32,943 nt of DNA from assembly GCA_019649035.1 (NCBI GenBank), contig BMAT01004472.1:58245-91187 (forward strand), read 5' to 3'. This stretch comes from Elysia marginata. Taxonomy: Eukaryota > Mollusca > Gastropoda > Plakobranchidae. Under the pieces are notes generated by a model, which had not been told where the DNA came from, did no database searches, and was given only the letters and a program-made list of their open reading frames with translations. Position numbers and translations under genes: made by a program. Of the stretch, positions 10,677 to 21,564 are shown piece after piece. How positions within the stretch are numbered: the stretch's first letter is position 1; every line of letters begins with the position of its first letter.

Positions 10677-10787
10677 AGAGAGAGGAAGAGAGGAAGAGAG
10701 AGAGAGAGAGAAGAGAGATACGCCAGATAATTATGCAGAGACAGAAAGGCAGATAAATAGGTAAAACGACAGGCAAAAGTGAAAAAA

Positions 10788-10867
10788 GGAAGAGCAAAAG
10801 AAAGACAGAAAAAAGGAAGAGCAAAAGAAAGACAGAAAAAAGGAAGAGCAAAAGAAAGACAGAAAAA

Positions 10868-10868
<1 letters not shown>
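10788..10868 (+). repeat. 27-bp minisatellite, three perfect copies
   Basis: Units at 10788-10814, 10815-10841 and 10842-10868 are identical. Each starts GGAAGAGCAAAAGAAAGACA and ends in an A run. A degenerate GA/GACA tract continues to about 10940. The plus-strand frame gives a repeated nine-residue basic peptide, but with no splice or start context. Perfect identity means recent amplification or ongoing homogenisation. Confidence 0.95.
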
Positions 10869-10900
<32 letters not shown>

Positions 10901-10941
10901 AAGACAGGGATACAGACAGACAGACAGAAACAGAGACAGAG

Positions 10942-11757
10942 CAACCACAAAAGATACGAACAATGGAGACACAAACTTTTATTTAATAAGACCATAAATT
11001 ACATTTCACCTCTGCGAAAAAGCTAATTTTTGTTGATGTAGCTGTAAAACTTTCCCAACCTGTTATCCCTTTTTGTCACGACCTAACTAGTCACTTTTTT
11101 TGTTAGTTAAATGAGTTTTCATTTAATCTTTATTGTTATTTTTCTTAGTTTTTTCCCTGTATTGAGGTAACTAACTCATTAACCGACTTTGTCCCCTTGA
11201 CAATGTGTCATTATAACCACGTTTATATAAAATCTGTTATAAAACTTGTCTTTCCTGTTTTAGCACCTTGAGGGTAACAAAATGCCAAAGAAAATTTGTA
11301 CAGATTTTCTTGCCCCTTTATTTTTTTCCCTTCCACCCACTCGGCTTCTATGTACACGGTTTTCGTCATACGCTTTCAGCGGTCGTTTCAAGCAATGTAA
11401 TTATTTAGACATTGAATGCTCATCGATTTTCGTTTTAGTTGATTTCTTCAATCGTTTGGTTTGGACTAACGCGGTTTTTTTTTCTAGAATGGAGACTTTA
11501 AGCAGCAACGCGTGAGTATGACGGGAACATCTGTGGGTCTATTTTTAGAAACTGGTTTCATTATTTTTGGAGTTTCCTCGATCTGCTTTCCCGATTTTCA
11601 CGTACGCGTAGTGAGACACGGTGCGTGTGCTAAAGGTCTCTAGTGCCTAAGTTAAAGGCCTTGCCTACGTTCTAGTTTCGCGATTTTTTAAAAATAAATT
11701 CAACATTGTTCTTTAGAGCTAGCTAATATGATTATTGTCAAAACGACAGACAGAACT
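10942..11757. other. Unique stretch, no gene confirmed
   Basis: The sequence is AT-rich. A weak splice-like pattern occurs at 11477-11517: a T run ending TCTAG, then 26 bases with an ATG, then GTGAGT. It is too short and isolated to call. The 77-codon open frame at 11282-11515 has no domain. Confidence 0.35.
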
Positions 11758-12117
11758 GAGGTCATGCAATATCTTTGGAAGGTTATGAAAGATTGGCAAG
11801 AAAGCTTAGGAAGTGGGAGCGAGAGAAAAGGAGACAAATACAGGAACATATACATACACGAACGTAGAGAGAGAGAAAACAAGAGAAAGAGAGAGAAAGA
11901 GTGAGAGATACAGACAGAGAGAGATAGAGAGAGAGAGATACAGAGAGAGAGAAAGAGTGAGAGATACAGAGAGAGAGAAAGAGAGAGAAAGAGTGAGAGA
12001 TATACAGAGAGAGAGAAAGAGTGAGAGATATACAGAGAGAGAGAAAGAGAGAGAAAGAGTGATAAATACACAGAGAGAGAGAAAGAGAGAGATACAGAGA
12101 GAGAGAAAGAGTGAGAG

Positions 12118-12173
<56 letters not shown>

Positions 12174-12209
12174 TGAGGTCATGCAATATCTTTGAAAGAT
12201 TATGAAAGA
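11758..12209 (+). repeat. GA-rich array bounded by 35-bp direct repeats
   Basis: The non-GA sequence 11758-11792 (starting GAGGTCATGCAATATCTTTG) recurs at 12175-12209 with 33 of 35 bases identical. Between them lie about 380 bp of GA-rich DNA with a higher-order structure: units built from GAGAGATACAGAGAGAGAGA and AAGAGTGAGAGAT recur from 11900 to 12130, then a pure GA run to about 12166. Open frames on both strands (to 216 codons) are repeat readthrough and even encode the flanking repeat twice. Confidence 0.9.
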
Positions 12210-14274
12210 ATAGCTCCAAATTGCTTTATCGACGTTGGATAAACGACTATATAAACTGATGACTTTGATGATGTTTCTATTGAAGGTTTTGTGCAGGCTG
12301 TTTGATTTTTTGAAAATATCGGTCAATGATGGAGAGAAAGTTCTTTGCAACGTTTGTTGACACTCTATTGCTAAATGGAGGGTTGAACCCGCTTATTTTC
12401 CTCTTTCTCTTTTATATTGTCTTCTTTTTTTCTTGTTGGTGTTCTCTTTGCCTTTATCGATCGAATTTGAAGGTTTGGTTAAATCGGCTTCTTTTCAGAG
12501 CCTTTGTGTACATGGGGGCTGCATGGTTGAAGATTATAAAATATTTTTCTAATTAATGTTTTTTTTTCGTTCTTTCGATGATGGTTTTAATTACGACGGA
12601 AGCGTGGCTGCTACATTTCTGGATGTGAATAACGACATTGTTTGGTTTCTTGTAAGTTTTTATTACGCTCCTAAACTAGAGCAGTATATAAATTCTGCCA
12701 TTTTCCCTAACATCTATTATATCTGTCTATTTATCTATTTATCTATGGATTTATCTACCTATATTTTCTTGAATTAATGATAAAAAAATCTGCCAATCTA
12801 TCTATTTGCTTATTTATCCTTCTATCTATATTTTGTCCTCATTTTTCTTTTACGTGTCTATCTGGCCACTGTTCATTTATTAGTAAAAAAATAGTATCGT
12901 CTTCGGTATTGTGTGGTTACAATTTTATTCTAGAATCTCATACTTCGGCCATAACAATTATGCATACCAGGACTCTCTTATTTGTGTCTATTTGTAGGTC
13001 TATTTATCTCTTAACGTAACTTATTCTAAATAGCCTAGCTGCTGATTATGGGAGAAAGCTGGAATATGGATTTCCAACTCTCTACCACAAAATTCATAAT
13101 GCAGAAAAGAAAACAAAAACCGCAGCAAGAAAAAAAAAGAATAAAGAACGATATTCGTTCCATGTGTAGATCTACACCAAAACAGTCAACATAAAAATTA
13201 AAAACAAAATTAGCGAACGTACTCGTGAATTCACCTACCTGGAAATCTGACGGGCGATATGAACTAGGGGTATAGTGTAGAGTAGGCTTCCAGGCACATT
13301 GTGTTTGCAATGGATTTCCGAAACACAGAAATTGTTTTAACTTATCGGCTTTCTCTCGTTTTTCTCACGTGTGTAGACACGAAGAGCTGAAGGTTGACAG
13401 GCACACTGGGTTAATTTCATTTTATAGTACAGTCTCGGGAATTTGTTTCAAACAGAAGTTCTCATTTCTTAATCCATATATATTCCAGTCCATTAGGTGG
13501 GCCTCTGATGTTTTTTCCCAATTCTATTTTTAGAATCTAATTATTCAAATAAAACAAAACTTTTGCTGATGCAAAGATAGTTTCTGAAAGTATTTGGTCT
13601 TGAGAATCTTGAATAACATAGACGATAACTATAGAACTTTGTGAACAACCAAGTCTTGAAATAAAATGTGTGAAGAGCTAGGAAAACCATCCCCTTTAGT
13701 CAAAAAATGAAAGTTACTTTTCTATATCGGAGTAAAAGCTGAGGTTTCCCATTATTAATTACGTTTTATTTGAAGACGATATTTTGAATCTCGTTTAAAG
13801 TACAACATGTCTTGTTGATGATCTTAGGTTGAAGATAAATTAAATTTTTTTTCTTTTAAGAGTTCTAACTCAAAATGTATATATAAGCGACATGTGGATG
13901 GTTTTTTCAGCTCCTCACACAGATACCTAAACATCAACACTTTGGCTGCTTTGTGACTGTTCTTTCTTTATTAGACAGTTTGTGGTGTTCTTAAAATGAA
14001 GCTTTTGCTACTGAATATATAGTTCACAAAATAGATGGTAAGAATTATTATTGGTTTATTCACAAACAACCATTTGTTGAACACTTCAGAATCAAAATTA
14101 GAACTGCGTTCTTTCATTTATAACATCCGGTTTATACAGAAACAAAAGGAAAAAAACAGATCGCACTTAACCGGCCTTGAGAAAATACAAGAAGTTTTAA
14201 AATTGGTTTAAGAAAACTGTCAAGTAAACACATTTAACGTGTGTGTGTGACATGAGTGTGATAAAGGGATGATT
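12210..14274. other. AT-rich stretch, no gene supported
   Basis: CTAT-type microsatellite fragments occur at 12716-12762 and 12796-12830. Open frames of 73-91 codons (12326-12556, 12556-12777, 12777-13019 plus; 13035-13310 minus) are Phe/Leu/Ile-rich, lack domains and lack convincing splice flanks. No SINE or LINE was recognised. Confidence 0.45.
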
Positions 14275-14322
14275 TATCGTTAAGCCAAACTTCTAAATGA
14301 TTCATGAATAAAAGAAAAACCC
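14275..14322 (-). repeat. Inverted copy of the 14914/15018 repeat unit
   Basis: The sequence TATCGTTAAGCCAAACTTCT, continuing to AATAAAAGAAAAACC, is the reverse complement of the units at 14914-14961 and 15018-15057. Against the second unit, 35 of 40 bases match. Together the three copies form arms that could pair across about 590-700 bp, as in a degenerate MITE or foldback element. No transposase or target-site duplication was identified. Confidence 0.75.
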
Positions 14323-14446
14323 CATTTACACATAGAAATCTATTACGAGCGCTAACTGACTGTGGACTGTTCAGTTAAACGAAGAGGTGTGATATTTTAA
14401 CGTTAAATAATTTGCGTTAATAGAAAGAGACGGGCATGAAGTTTTC

Positions 14447-14456
14447 GTCACGTGAC
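14447..14456. promoter_or_regulatory. Second GTCACGTGAC palindromic E-box
   Basis: This is identical to the 10-bp palindrome at 9254-9263. The form matches known binding sites of MITF/TFE and USF bHLH-zip factors. There is no adjacent promoter or gene evidence, so function is unproven. Confidence 0.3.
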
Positions 14457-14904
14457 CTCAGACATCTCTGCCTTTACACTGTCGTTATAGTTACGATCCT
14501 CGATCTAAGCTTGAAGTTAACGAATGCATTAAAAATCCAGCAATAGATTTCATTTTTATGGAGTTTTTGGTATTGAACGTTTAGAGAAGATGATTTTTTT
14601 TTATTTGTAGCAAAAGCTAACATCAGTCATACCCTCAACAAAAACATTCTACCATTAATCAGCGTCGAGCATAAATTTGTAACCTGTTTGCGCTTTGGAA
14701 GTTTCCAAAGTTAAATGGAAAACACTTTTTTTCGTTTGTCCTTTAAAGAGAGTCGTATGAATGTAATACCACGTTTTAAAACGTAACATTCCTCTGAAGA
14801 AAAATTACCTATCTTCCAAAGTTAGAAAAAAAGATTAATTTATTTGAAAAGAATGTCCCTATATTTAGGTACAGACCTCGTTAACAACGTTTTTTATATT
14901 TATT

Positions 14905-15085
14905 TCAACCAAAAAGGTTTTTCTTTTATCCTTGAACCACTTAGAAGTTTAACTTAACGCTAAAAAAAGTTACAAATTAACATTTTTATTTCAATCCAAA
15001 AAAAAAAAAACGTTTGCCTTTTATTTATGAACCATTTAGAAGTGTGACTCAACGATACAAAAGGTTACAAAATTAATTTTATGCA
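14905..15085 (+). repeat. Tandem pair of a 95-bp repeat unit
   Basis: Two direct units begin with TTTATTTCAA and continue through GAACCACTTAGAAGT or GAACCATTTAGAAGT, ACTTAACG or ACTCAACG, and GTTACAAA. GAACCA lies at 14934 and 15029, an offset of 95. The central 45 bp of each also matches the inverted copy at 14275-14322. Outside that core the tandem copies still align to each other, so a unit larger than the inverted match was duplicated. Confidence 0.8.
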
Positions 15086-16150
15086 AAATGTGTTCAAATA
15101 TTCAGCTTTGGTTAGCTCTTCATTCGTTTCGATTTTATTCCATGTGGCTTTTTAATGTTTCAAAAGTGATTAGGATAGATAGATAGATATTGGATTTGTT
15201 CAGCAAATACACGACACATTGGGTTGGTGTTGTTGGGACACACAAAGGATAAATACAGATACAATTAGAACGACGAACATATTAAATTGAATAATGTTAG
15301 AAACTTTTCTGGCTTAGAATAACTTTTAACCAAAGTAGCTTTTACACGTTTTTTTTTCTATTTCTATCATTAGATTTTGATTATTATCAAATACCAAAAA
15401 ATAATTTTTCAAAAAAAATTTTTACGAAATGAAGTGAGTAAATTACGTAGAGCAGGGTAGAGCCTAGAAAACAACGAGTCATAACACTTCTACCGCTAGT
15501 GGTGTCTTAAAACCAATACCCTCTGCAAACATTTCCCTGGGATACTCTGAAGAAACAAAAGTATAAGGATGGTTATAAACAACCTCTGCAAGCACGGCCA
15601 CTTTTTCACATATTAAGTCAAGCGAATATGTTGGCTTTACAAGCGATTAACACACGGGTTGGTATAGGTCGCTTATTGTCCTTCTAGTTGTTGGAGAAAT
15701 CCGATTCCTGAAGCACAATCTTCATCCATAGTAACACATTCGTCCACCCAAAAAATCTCTCTATAACTAACTTTTTTATCTAGCCTACAAAATTACGATT
15801 TTGAGTTTATAAAAAAACAAAGCATTTTTAAATTAAAGCCAAAAAAAATTATGGAAATTAATCACCTCTAAGTTGTCGTATGACAGAGTAGTCCAGATAC
15901 TAGGTAATTTGAAAAAACACGATTTGAAAAAAAAATTAAAAACCTGTTCAATTATCACATTCGCTGTTACTCTCTTCCTGTTACTGTGAATGAATATAAG
16001 TGTTTCAACATAAATCTTTGACACATTGATGAGGAAAGCGAGGTGTCGGCAGCAGCTAGCGAAGGGAGAGAACCGCACAGACAAGGGTGGAAAGGGAAAG
16101 AACTGGGGTTAGACTGGCTGAAGTGACATTGATAATTCCTGTCTAGCGGT
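15086..16150. other. AT-rich stretch, no gene seen
   Basis: A three-unit GATA run lies at 15176-15190, with several A and T runs. The minus-strand 83-codon frame at 15833-16084 shows no domain. Nothing else was supported. Confidence 0.45.
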
Positions 16151-16610
16151 GGGATCAGGAGAGGAAGTGGAAGAGCGAGAGAAGCTTGGAGTGGTGGTCG
16201 AAGTTGATCAGCAGAGTGAGAGACAGAGATGGAGAGAGACTCAGAGAGAGAGAGAGAGAGAGAGAAAGAGTTGGTAAGAGAGGTAGAGAGAGGAGCGCAA
16301 TAAAAGGAAAAGTTTCACGTGCGGAGAGGGAGCGAGAGAGAAAAAAGGAGTGTAGGAGAAGGGATAAAGAGGCAATAAAATAGAGAGAGAGATATATAGA
16401 GAGAGAGTTGTAGGATAGGGAAACACACAAAAAGAGCAGGAGGAGAGAGATATATATAGAGAGAGATAGAGAGAGAATGGTAGAAAGCAAGGGAATCATA
16501 GAAACAAATAATGAATTGAAAGAGTGTGGGGTTGGTAAAAAGAAGGAGGAAGAAGGTGTAAAACTTAGTCGAAAAAAATACAATAAACATGTTCTAGAGA
16601 TATGAAGGAG
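16150..16610 (+). repeat. Imperfect (GA)n microsatellite region
   Basis: About 450 bp of purine-rich plus strand, with purer GA at 16240-16266 and TATATAGAGAGAGA motifs at 16392 and 16450. Arg/Glu-rich plus-strand frames and Leu/Ser-rich minus-strand frames of up to 142 codons are readthrough. Confidence 0.85.
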
Positions 16611-17163
16611 AAGAAATAAAAGGCAGGAAAGCTAAAATTGTAGTGTGTGAAAATCTTGCACGCTGTAATTGTCGAAATGGAAAAAATAGGAGGGAGGAAA
16701 GGTCAAAGAACATCGGGATAAAGAAATAAATGGTACATAGCTGGTAGGAAAATTGTACATAAAATATACGTTAGGAAGTCGACAAAATAAAGTCCAACAA
16801 AGCTAATTCGAATTTTTCTCCTTTTTACGTTTTTGAATAGTAAATTATCAGTAGAGGGTAGACATGTAGATTAAAATAGAGTGCTATTTTAACTTACAGC
16901 AAGCAACCCGAATTTAATGTGAAAAAGAAAAGAATTGCAAGACAGGTAAAGAAGGAGGAGGGGGGGGGGGGGNATTAATAAGAACAAGGGCAAGAAATGA
17001 GATGTCAGATCATAAATTTAATTCCAAGCTAAGTTATCTGCTATCAATTAAGTAAAGTAGGTTTAGCCAGTCTGTTTATAGAATTAAGAGCCCGAAACCT
17101 TTGGGTAAATTGAGCTACAGCTATTAGGGTTAAACCAATAAAGTTCAGGTAAATGTGGTTAAT
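16611..17163. other. Purine-rich unique stretch with G run and one N
   Basis: A run of 13 G ends at 16972 and is followed by an N at 16973, so the homopolymer length is uncertain. No gene was recognised. Confidence 0.5.
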
Positions 17164-17602
17164 GGTGGACAGATAGATAGATCGATAGATTTGAAATGTT
17201 GCTATTAGCTAGATGGATAGGTGGATAGATATATAGATGGATAGATAGATGTATGGATAGATAGATAGATGGATAGATAGATAGATAGATAGATAGGTAG
17301 ATATATAGATGGATAGATAGATGTATGGATAGATAGATAGATGGATAGATAGATGCATGGATAGATAGATGCATGGATAGATAGATTTAAATTAAAATAT
17401 TGTTATCAGCTAGATGGATAGATAGATAGACATATAGATAGATAGATGGATAGATAGATGGATGGATAGATAGATAGATGGATAGATAGATGGATAGATA
17501 TATAGATGGATACATAGATGTATAGATATTTAGATGGATACATAGATGGATAGATGAATAGATAGATAGATGGATAGATAGATAGAAAGATAGATAGATA
17601 AC
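17164..17602 (+). repeat. GATA/GATG array with higher-order structure
   Basis: The array is about 440 bp of GATA with GATG variants. A 75-bp block starting ATATATAGATGGATAGATAG occurs at about 17227 and 17302. Two non-GATA insertions, ending GCTATTAGCTAGATGG (near 17200) and GTTATCAGCTAGATGG (near 17400), are diverged copies of the same spacer about 200 bp apart. Growth has therefore been by block duplication as well as slippage. Shorter GATA tracts follow at 17728-17758 and 17795-17828. Confidence 0.9.
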
Positions 17603-17839
17603 GGTCGACGAAACAGATCTGTCAGCAAAAATGTAAGCTAGATTCTACATACAAAAATACAAGCTCCCTTATTGAAAATAATGTTGAGCACTTTCTTCTA
17701 TTGTACAAAAAACTAGATTCTGATCTAAGTAGATAGATAGATAGATAGATGGATAGATAAAGTGAAGGAAATGTATACCGACAAAATTAAATAAACATAG
17801 ATATCGGTAGATATATAAATAGATAGTTAAGACTAGAAC

Positions 17840-18268
17840 AGTGGATACAAGTTGAAAGTAAAGTTAGAACATTCTTTATTTAGAGCTTAATCCATTAAAA
17901 TGTTCTGAACGCTTTACTTGGATGTTTGGAACCGTCTACCCTTATCAGTCCAACAGTCTGAATCATTATCTAGATTTGAATCAGTTCTGAAGACATACTT
18001 ATTTAGAAACTGAACCATTATAAGAAATTTATTAGGAACCCTAAATTTACAATTTTTCTTGTCCATGTTTTCTTGTATTTGATATATCTATCTTTGTTTT
18101 TTAAATTGATTTTTTTTCTTCAATTTCCAATTGTCTACGTTATCCATGTTTTTGAAAACTTGTATGAAAGAAACTGTGTAGCTTTTTTTTTTGTTAAGCG
18201 CCTTGAGACTTTAAATTATTGTAAAAAGTGCTATATAAATTTAGATATTATTATTATTATTATTATTC
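17840..18268 (+). pseudogene. LINE 3' end: RT C-terminus, 3' UTR and (ATT)n tail
   Basis: In the frame ending at the TGA at 18011-18013, the last 28 or so codons read as the C-terminal signature common to many non-LTR retrotransposons. Visible motifs are DVWNRLPLSV (17921-17950), then SLSRFESVLKTYLF (about 17963-18004). A stop at 17906-17908 lies upstream, so this is a dead fragment. A 3' UTR of about 230 bp ends with AAGCGCCTTGAGACT (from about 18198), GTGCTATATAAATT, and about seven ATT repeats. L2/CR1-like LINEs often end this way, but I cannot assign the clade. The 5' boundary is approximate. Confidence 0.8.
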
Positions 18269-18284
18269 CCCCGACATTTAGATA

Positions 18285-18408
18285 GATATGGCATTACCAA
18301 TGAAATTACTTTCTGAACTCACAGAGTACCACCAGCAACAGTATGTATTTTACAGAGAAACAAAGTTGCAGAGCTTGTTTTCACTGCTCATAGCAGCGTA
18401 CTGATTTG
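18285..18408 (-). mobile_element. Family D SINE fragment (minus strand)
   Basis: On the minus strand, CTCTGTGAGTTCAGAAAGTA and TTCATTGGTAATGCC match the family D block CTCTGTGAGTTCAGAAGGTG, TTGGTTGGTATTGGCC (32291-32326). Weaker similarity continues to about 18408. It begins about 17 bp after the LINE ATT tail. Head and tail are missing. Confidence 0.6.
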
Positions 18409-18411
18409 ATC

Positions 18412-18500
18412 TATTTACTTCTACGTATTTGCGTATATGCAGTCTATATTTCTCCACCTCTCTCAATAATTTTACAAATTGTTCTTTTTTAGGATCTCTT
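18412..18500 (+). repeat. Dispersed repeat, copy 1 (partner at 25416)
   Basis: About 89 bp align directly with 25416-25505. Anchors are CTATTTACTTCTACG against CTATTTGCTTCTACA, TTTGCGTATA, ATTTCTCCACCTCTC against ATATCTCCACCTCTC, AATTTTA, and AGGATCTCT. I judge identity at about 80 percent by eye. The family is unidentified. Confidence 0.75.
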
Positions 18501-20486
18501 AATTTTTTAAGGCGTTTTAAAAGTTACGAGAAAAGTCAATCATTTTGTAAGATTTTAGTCAAAATTATTTTGCCAGGACATGATTTATTAATTTCAATTT
18601 CATTAAGTTTTGCTATACATCAGTGTTATGCATTCGATTCCATTCAAAATTATTGACAATTGTCAAATCAACAGGAAAATCAGTTCAGATGTTCCCGCCG
18701 CCTATAACTTCGAATCTTTAATGTGGAAAAAAATTAAATGTAAAAACTTTTTTCTCCTTTTTCTTTCAAATTTTGCAGAACTCCTACATGTTAAGAAGTC
18801 TGAGATGTGCTGTTTGGACGTGCTTTTTCCTTTCGGAAAAAAATTTTTGAAAATATATATGCACGTGCGAATACTACTTCCACATAGCAAAAATACCTTA
18901 GAAATAGCTGTTAGTTAAACAAATAAATGGGTGCCGTGGAGTGAGAGGGCGGTTGAAGGGTGCACATATTCCAGTCTGTTAAACCACTGTTAAATGGAGT
19001 AGGTAATTGGGTTTTGCTAAAGAATTTAGACCTACCGTGTCTTCGGAATATACAAACTATGAAACTATGGTAGTTGACGGGAACGCCTGAGTGTATTTGT
19101 TTTCTATGGACACAGCTGCATTTTATTGGGTGGGTTAAGTTGCACTCAAGCAAGGTCTTGAAGTCTTCGCTTAATTTGTGTTTCAAGCAGAGCATAATAA
19201 CTTCCATTATATTGTTAGACCTGCTTCATTTAAAACTAACGCCGAAAGTATATTACAGTCTTGTTTTACGTAACAACTCGAATAGCGAAATAAAAAGAAC
19301 TAACATAAGTGATTTCCAGGTAGGCTTTAGCGCAGACCTTGCTCACAAAGAGCAGAGCGTCGTCTCTATACTAGTTTATACGAGAGGTCCAGGTCGATCG
19401 GGATTCCCCAGAGAGAAATGACTCTCCATTAAGCCTGGAATGCCATTATGGCCTGTTGATTAGGCGTATCGAGGTCAAAGAAACCTTATTCGCAGATTCC
19501 TTTCTGGTTTAATTTAGTTTTGTTTTGTTCATGATTCATTTTGTATTTGTTTTTTTTTCAACTCTTAAGCACATTCGGTATTATATTATGTCTTGGTTTT
19601 AAAAATTTTGTTTCGAAATGCAATGGTCATCAGGTATGTTGGCATCTTTTATTTTTTTAACCTAATGAGGTGAAGATCTTGCTGATAAAAGATATTCTGG
19701 GAACAGGTAAAGGTTTTGTAAAATTACTATATGGAATGAGTGGTTGAACTGTTTGTTATCTTATGTTTTAACCAATTTCCGTATTAAAAGAGAAAATGAC
19801 CTCGATCGAGTAAGCGGGATAGCCAGTAGTTTTCGCAATATCACATACTAAGTGTATCTTACACAGGTTAAAGCCCCGAATAGAACAATTCCCATGGGAG
19901 TGTCATTGTGAAAATATCACTGGGATGTTCCACTTCAGTATCAGCGTTTGAGCCAAACATAGGCCTAAGCTTGTACTCCCCAAGAAAAAAAAACACCCAC
20001 TAATGCAATGACGCAAGAACGAGTTGATCTCTAGGGATCTTCTGTGGTTTTTGTTTAAAATAAAAAGGATTTTCTTTAAAGGTACGGTGTACTTTTTTAC
20101 AGGAGAGTAAAAAAAATACACAGGTTATTATTTAAAAGGAACAAAAAACAACTAAAAACTGGGTCCATTATTCAAACTCAATACACGAAGAAAGTTCTCT
20201 CTCATCGGAGTTAAAAAAATTAAACTAAATCAATTAAAAGAAAAACATAAAAAACTTATTGCCACTAAAAAAAAACCAACACTATTTATGAGAATATCGA
20301 AAAAAGTTCACTTAAAGCAGCAAAAAAGAAATCACCTATTTTGCCGAAAATAATTAACGGGAAAAGAGGCAGAGGAAGAACAAAGTTAATCTATTAAGAC
20401 AGGATAAAGAAATGGATGAGAGCAAAAGAACGCGATTTATAGTTCCAGTACAACAGAGAAAGAGAGGACTAGAAAGCTGTGGTAAA
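18501..20486. other. AT-rich stretch, no gene confirmed
   Basis: The longest non-repetitive open frames of the window lie here (18610-18918 with 102 codons; 19074-19421 with 115 codons from a non-ATG start), but neither shows a recognisable domain. A good acceptor-like site (pyrimidine tract then TTTTGCAG, ending 18777) sits inside the first. No RNA gene or clear mobile element was found. Confidence 0.4.
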
Positions 20487-20627
20487 GTTGAAGAAGAAGA
20501 AGAAGAAAAAGAAGAAGAAGAAGAAGAAGAANNNNNNNNNNNNNNNNNNAAGAAGAAGAAGAAGAAGAAGAAGATGAAGAAGAAGAAAAATAATAAGAAG
20601 AAGAAGAAGTAGTAGTAGTAGTAGTTA
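20487..20627 (+). repeat. (GAA)n array interrupted by an 18-N gap, then (TAG)n
   Basis: GAA/AAG triplets run from 20487 to 20611 with 18 N at 20532-20549. They end in six TAG triplets (20609-20627). The gap sits in the purest part, so the true length is unknown. Glu/Lys-rich and Leu/Ser-rich open frames here are readthrough. Confidence 0.95.
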
Positions 20628-21424
20628 TCGTTTTAAAAAAGATAAAAGGAAGTAAAAAGGAGCTATAAATCTCCAAGTATTCTCGTCTTGGTGACTTTTG
20701 CCTGATACAGCCTGCTTGTTTCACAATACCTAATATTACAAAAGAGTCCTCATTTCATATTTTTGAAAACCCATTTCCCTAAATATTTCTCTTTCTGTTT
20801 CCATGAAAAAGTAAACCCCTTATCAAGTTAAAACGCCATCGTTAGTCTGAAACGTTATTCATGAAGATCTGTATTGGGGGGTAGCCTCAATGACACCCGA
20901 GATCTGTTACCATTTCTAAATCTGGCATGTCAATGCTTATTTGATTGCATTTGGGCGTGCGATGAAAATTGAAAAGCTTTTAGCGAAATTGTATAACGTC
21001 AAACGTTCCAGTTGGTAGTAGGCGTTATGGGACTGGCCTTTGTGAAGTCATGGAAATGTGGACGGAGAATTTTTTTGTGAAGGTCGTCTTAATGCCGTTA
21101 TAGGAACGGATAAGACCGAAAACGTTCACGAGAGATTGAAATAGATACTGCTCGTGAGGAATGAAATTTCTCTCCATTAATATTGAGATGTAGTTTGAGC
21201 CATTGTACCAAAGTTTGTAAAGGTCAAATCGAATTTAAAATTTAAAGCTTGCATAATTGTAAGTAAAGTGTGTTTGACAAATGGATAACATTTACAGAGA
21301 TGAGAGTTTCGTAAGCCTTATGCTTTTAATCTCACTTTGCGAAGGTACAATCCAATAATTGCATCCTTGACTTGTCTCTATGTAGAAAGGTGGCTTTGAC
21401 TTTAAGTTCCTTCTTAAAAACAGA
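20628..21424. other. Unique stretch, no gene seen
   Basis: No open frame with domain features, no RNA gene and no match to the repeat families of this window. Confidence 0.45.
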
Positions 21425-21564
21425 TGATTGAAAGATTGTAAAGGTATGAAATTAGCAGTAGAGAGAAGTAAGCTTTTTAGTGGCAATGCCCGAAATGTCT
21501 GCCTTTGGTATGACCCGAACCTTCTCTCCACTGCTAATTTCATAACTTTAAAGTCTTTCAATCA
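21425..21564. repeat. Inverted repeat with 44-bp arms and 52-bp loop
   Basis: The left arm (21425-21468, starting TGATTGAAAGATTGTAAAGG) pairs with the right arm (21521-21564) at 40 of 44 positions. The loop is 52 bp. Arms end abruptly on both sides. The structure is compatible with a short foldback/MITE-type element or, if transcribed, a long hairpin RNA. The 89-codon minus-strand frame at 21292-21561 runs through it and is not considered a gene. Confidence 0.85.

Noticed and set aside
11477..11517. Short splice-flanked segment with ATG
   Set aside because: Only about 25 bp between acceptor- and donor-like sites, with no partner exon.
11700..12350. 216-codon minus-strand frame, longest of the window
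   Set aside because: It is a Leu/Ser run from the GA array and encodes the 35-bp flanking repeat twice.
16155..16583. 142-codon minus-strand frame
   Set aside because: GA microsatellite readthrough.
18610..19421. 102- and 115-codon plus-strand frames
   Set aside because: Mixed composition but no domain; the second lacks an ATG start. AT-rich DNA can give such lengths by chance.
19440..19485. Possible remnant of family A (minus strand)
   Set aside because: Only about 25 bp around TTAGGCGTATC resemble the A body; flanks do not align.
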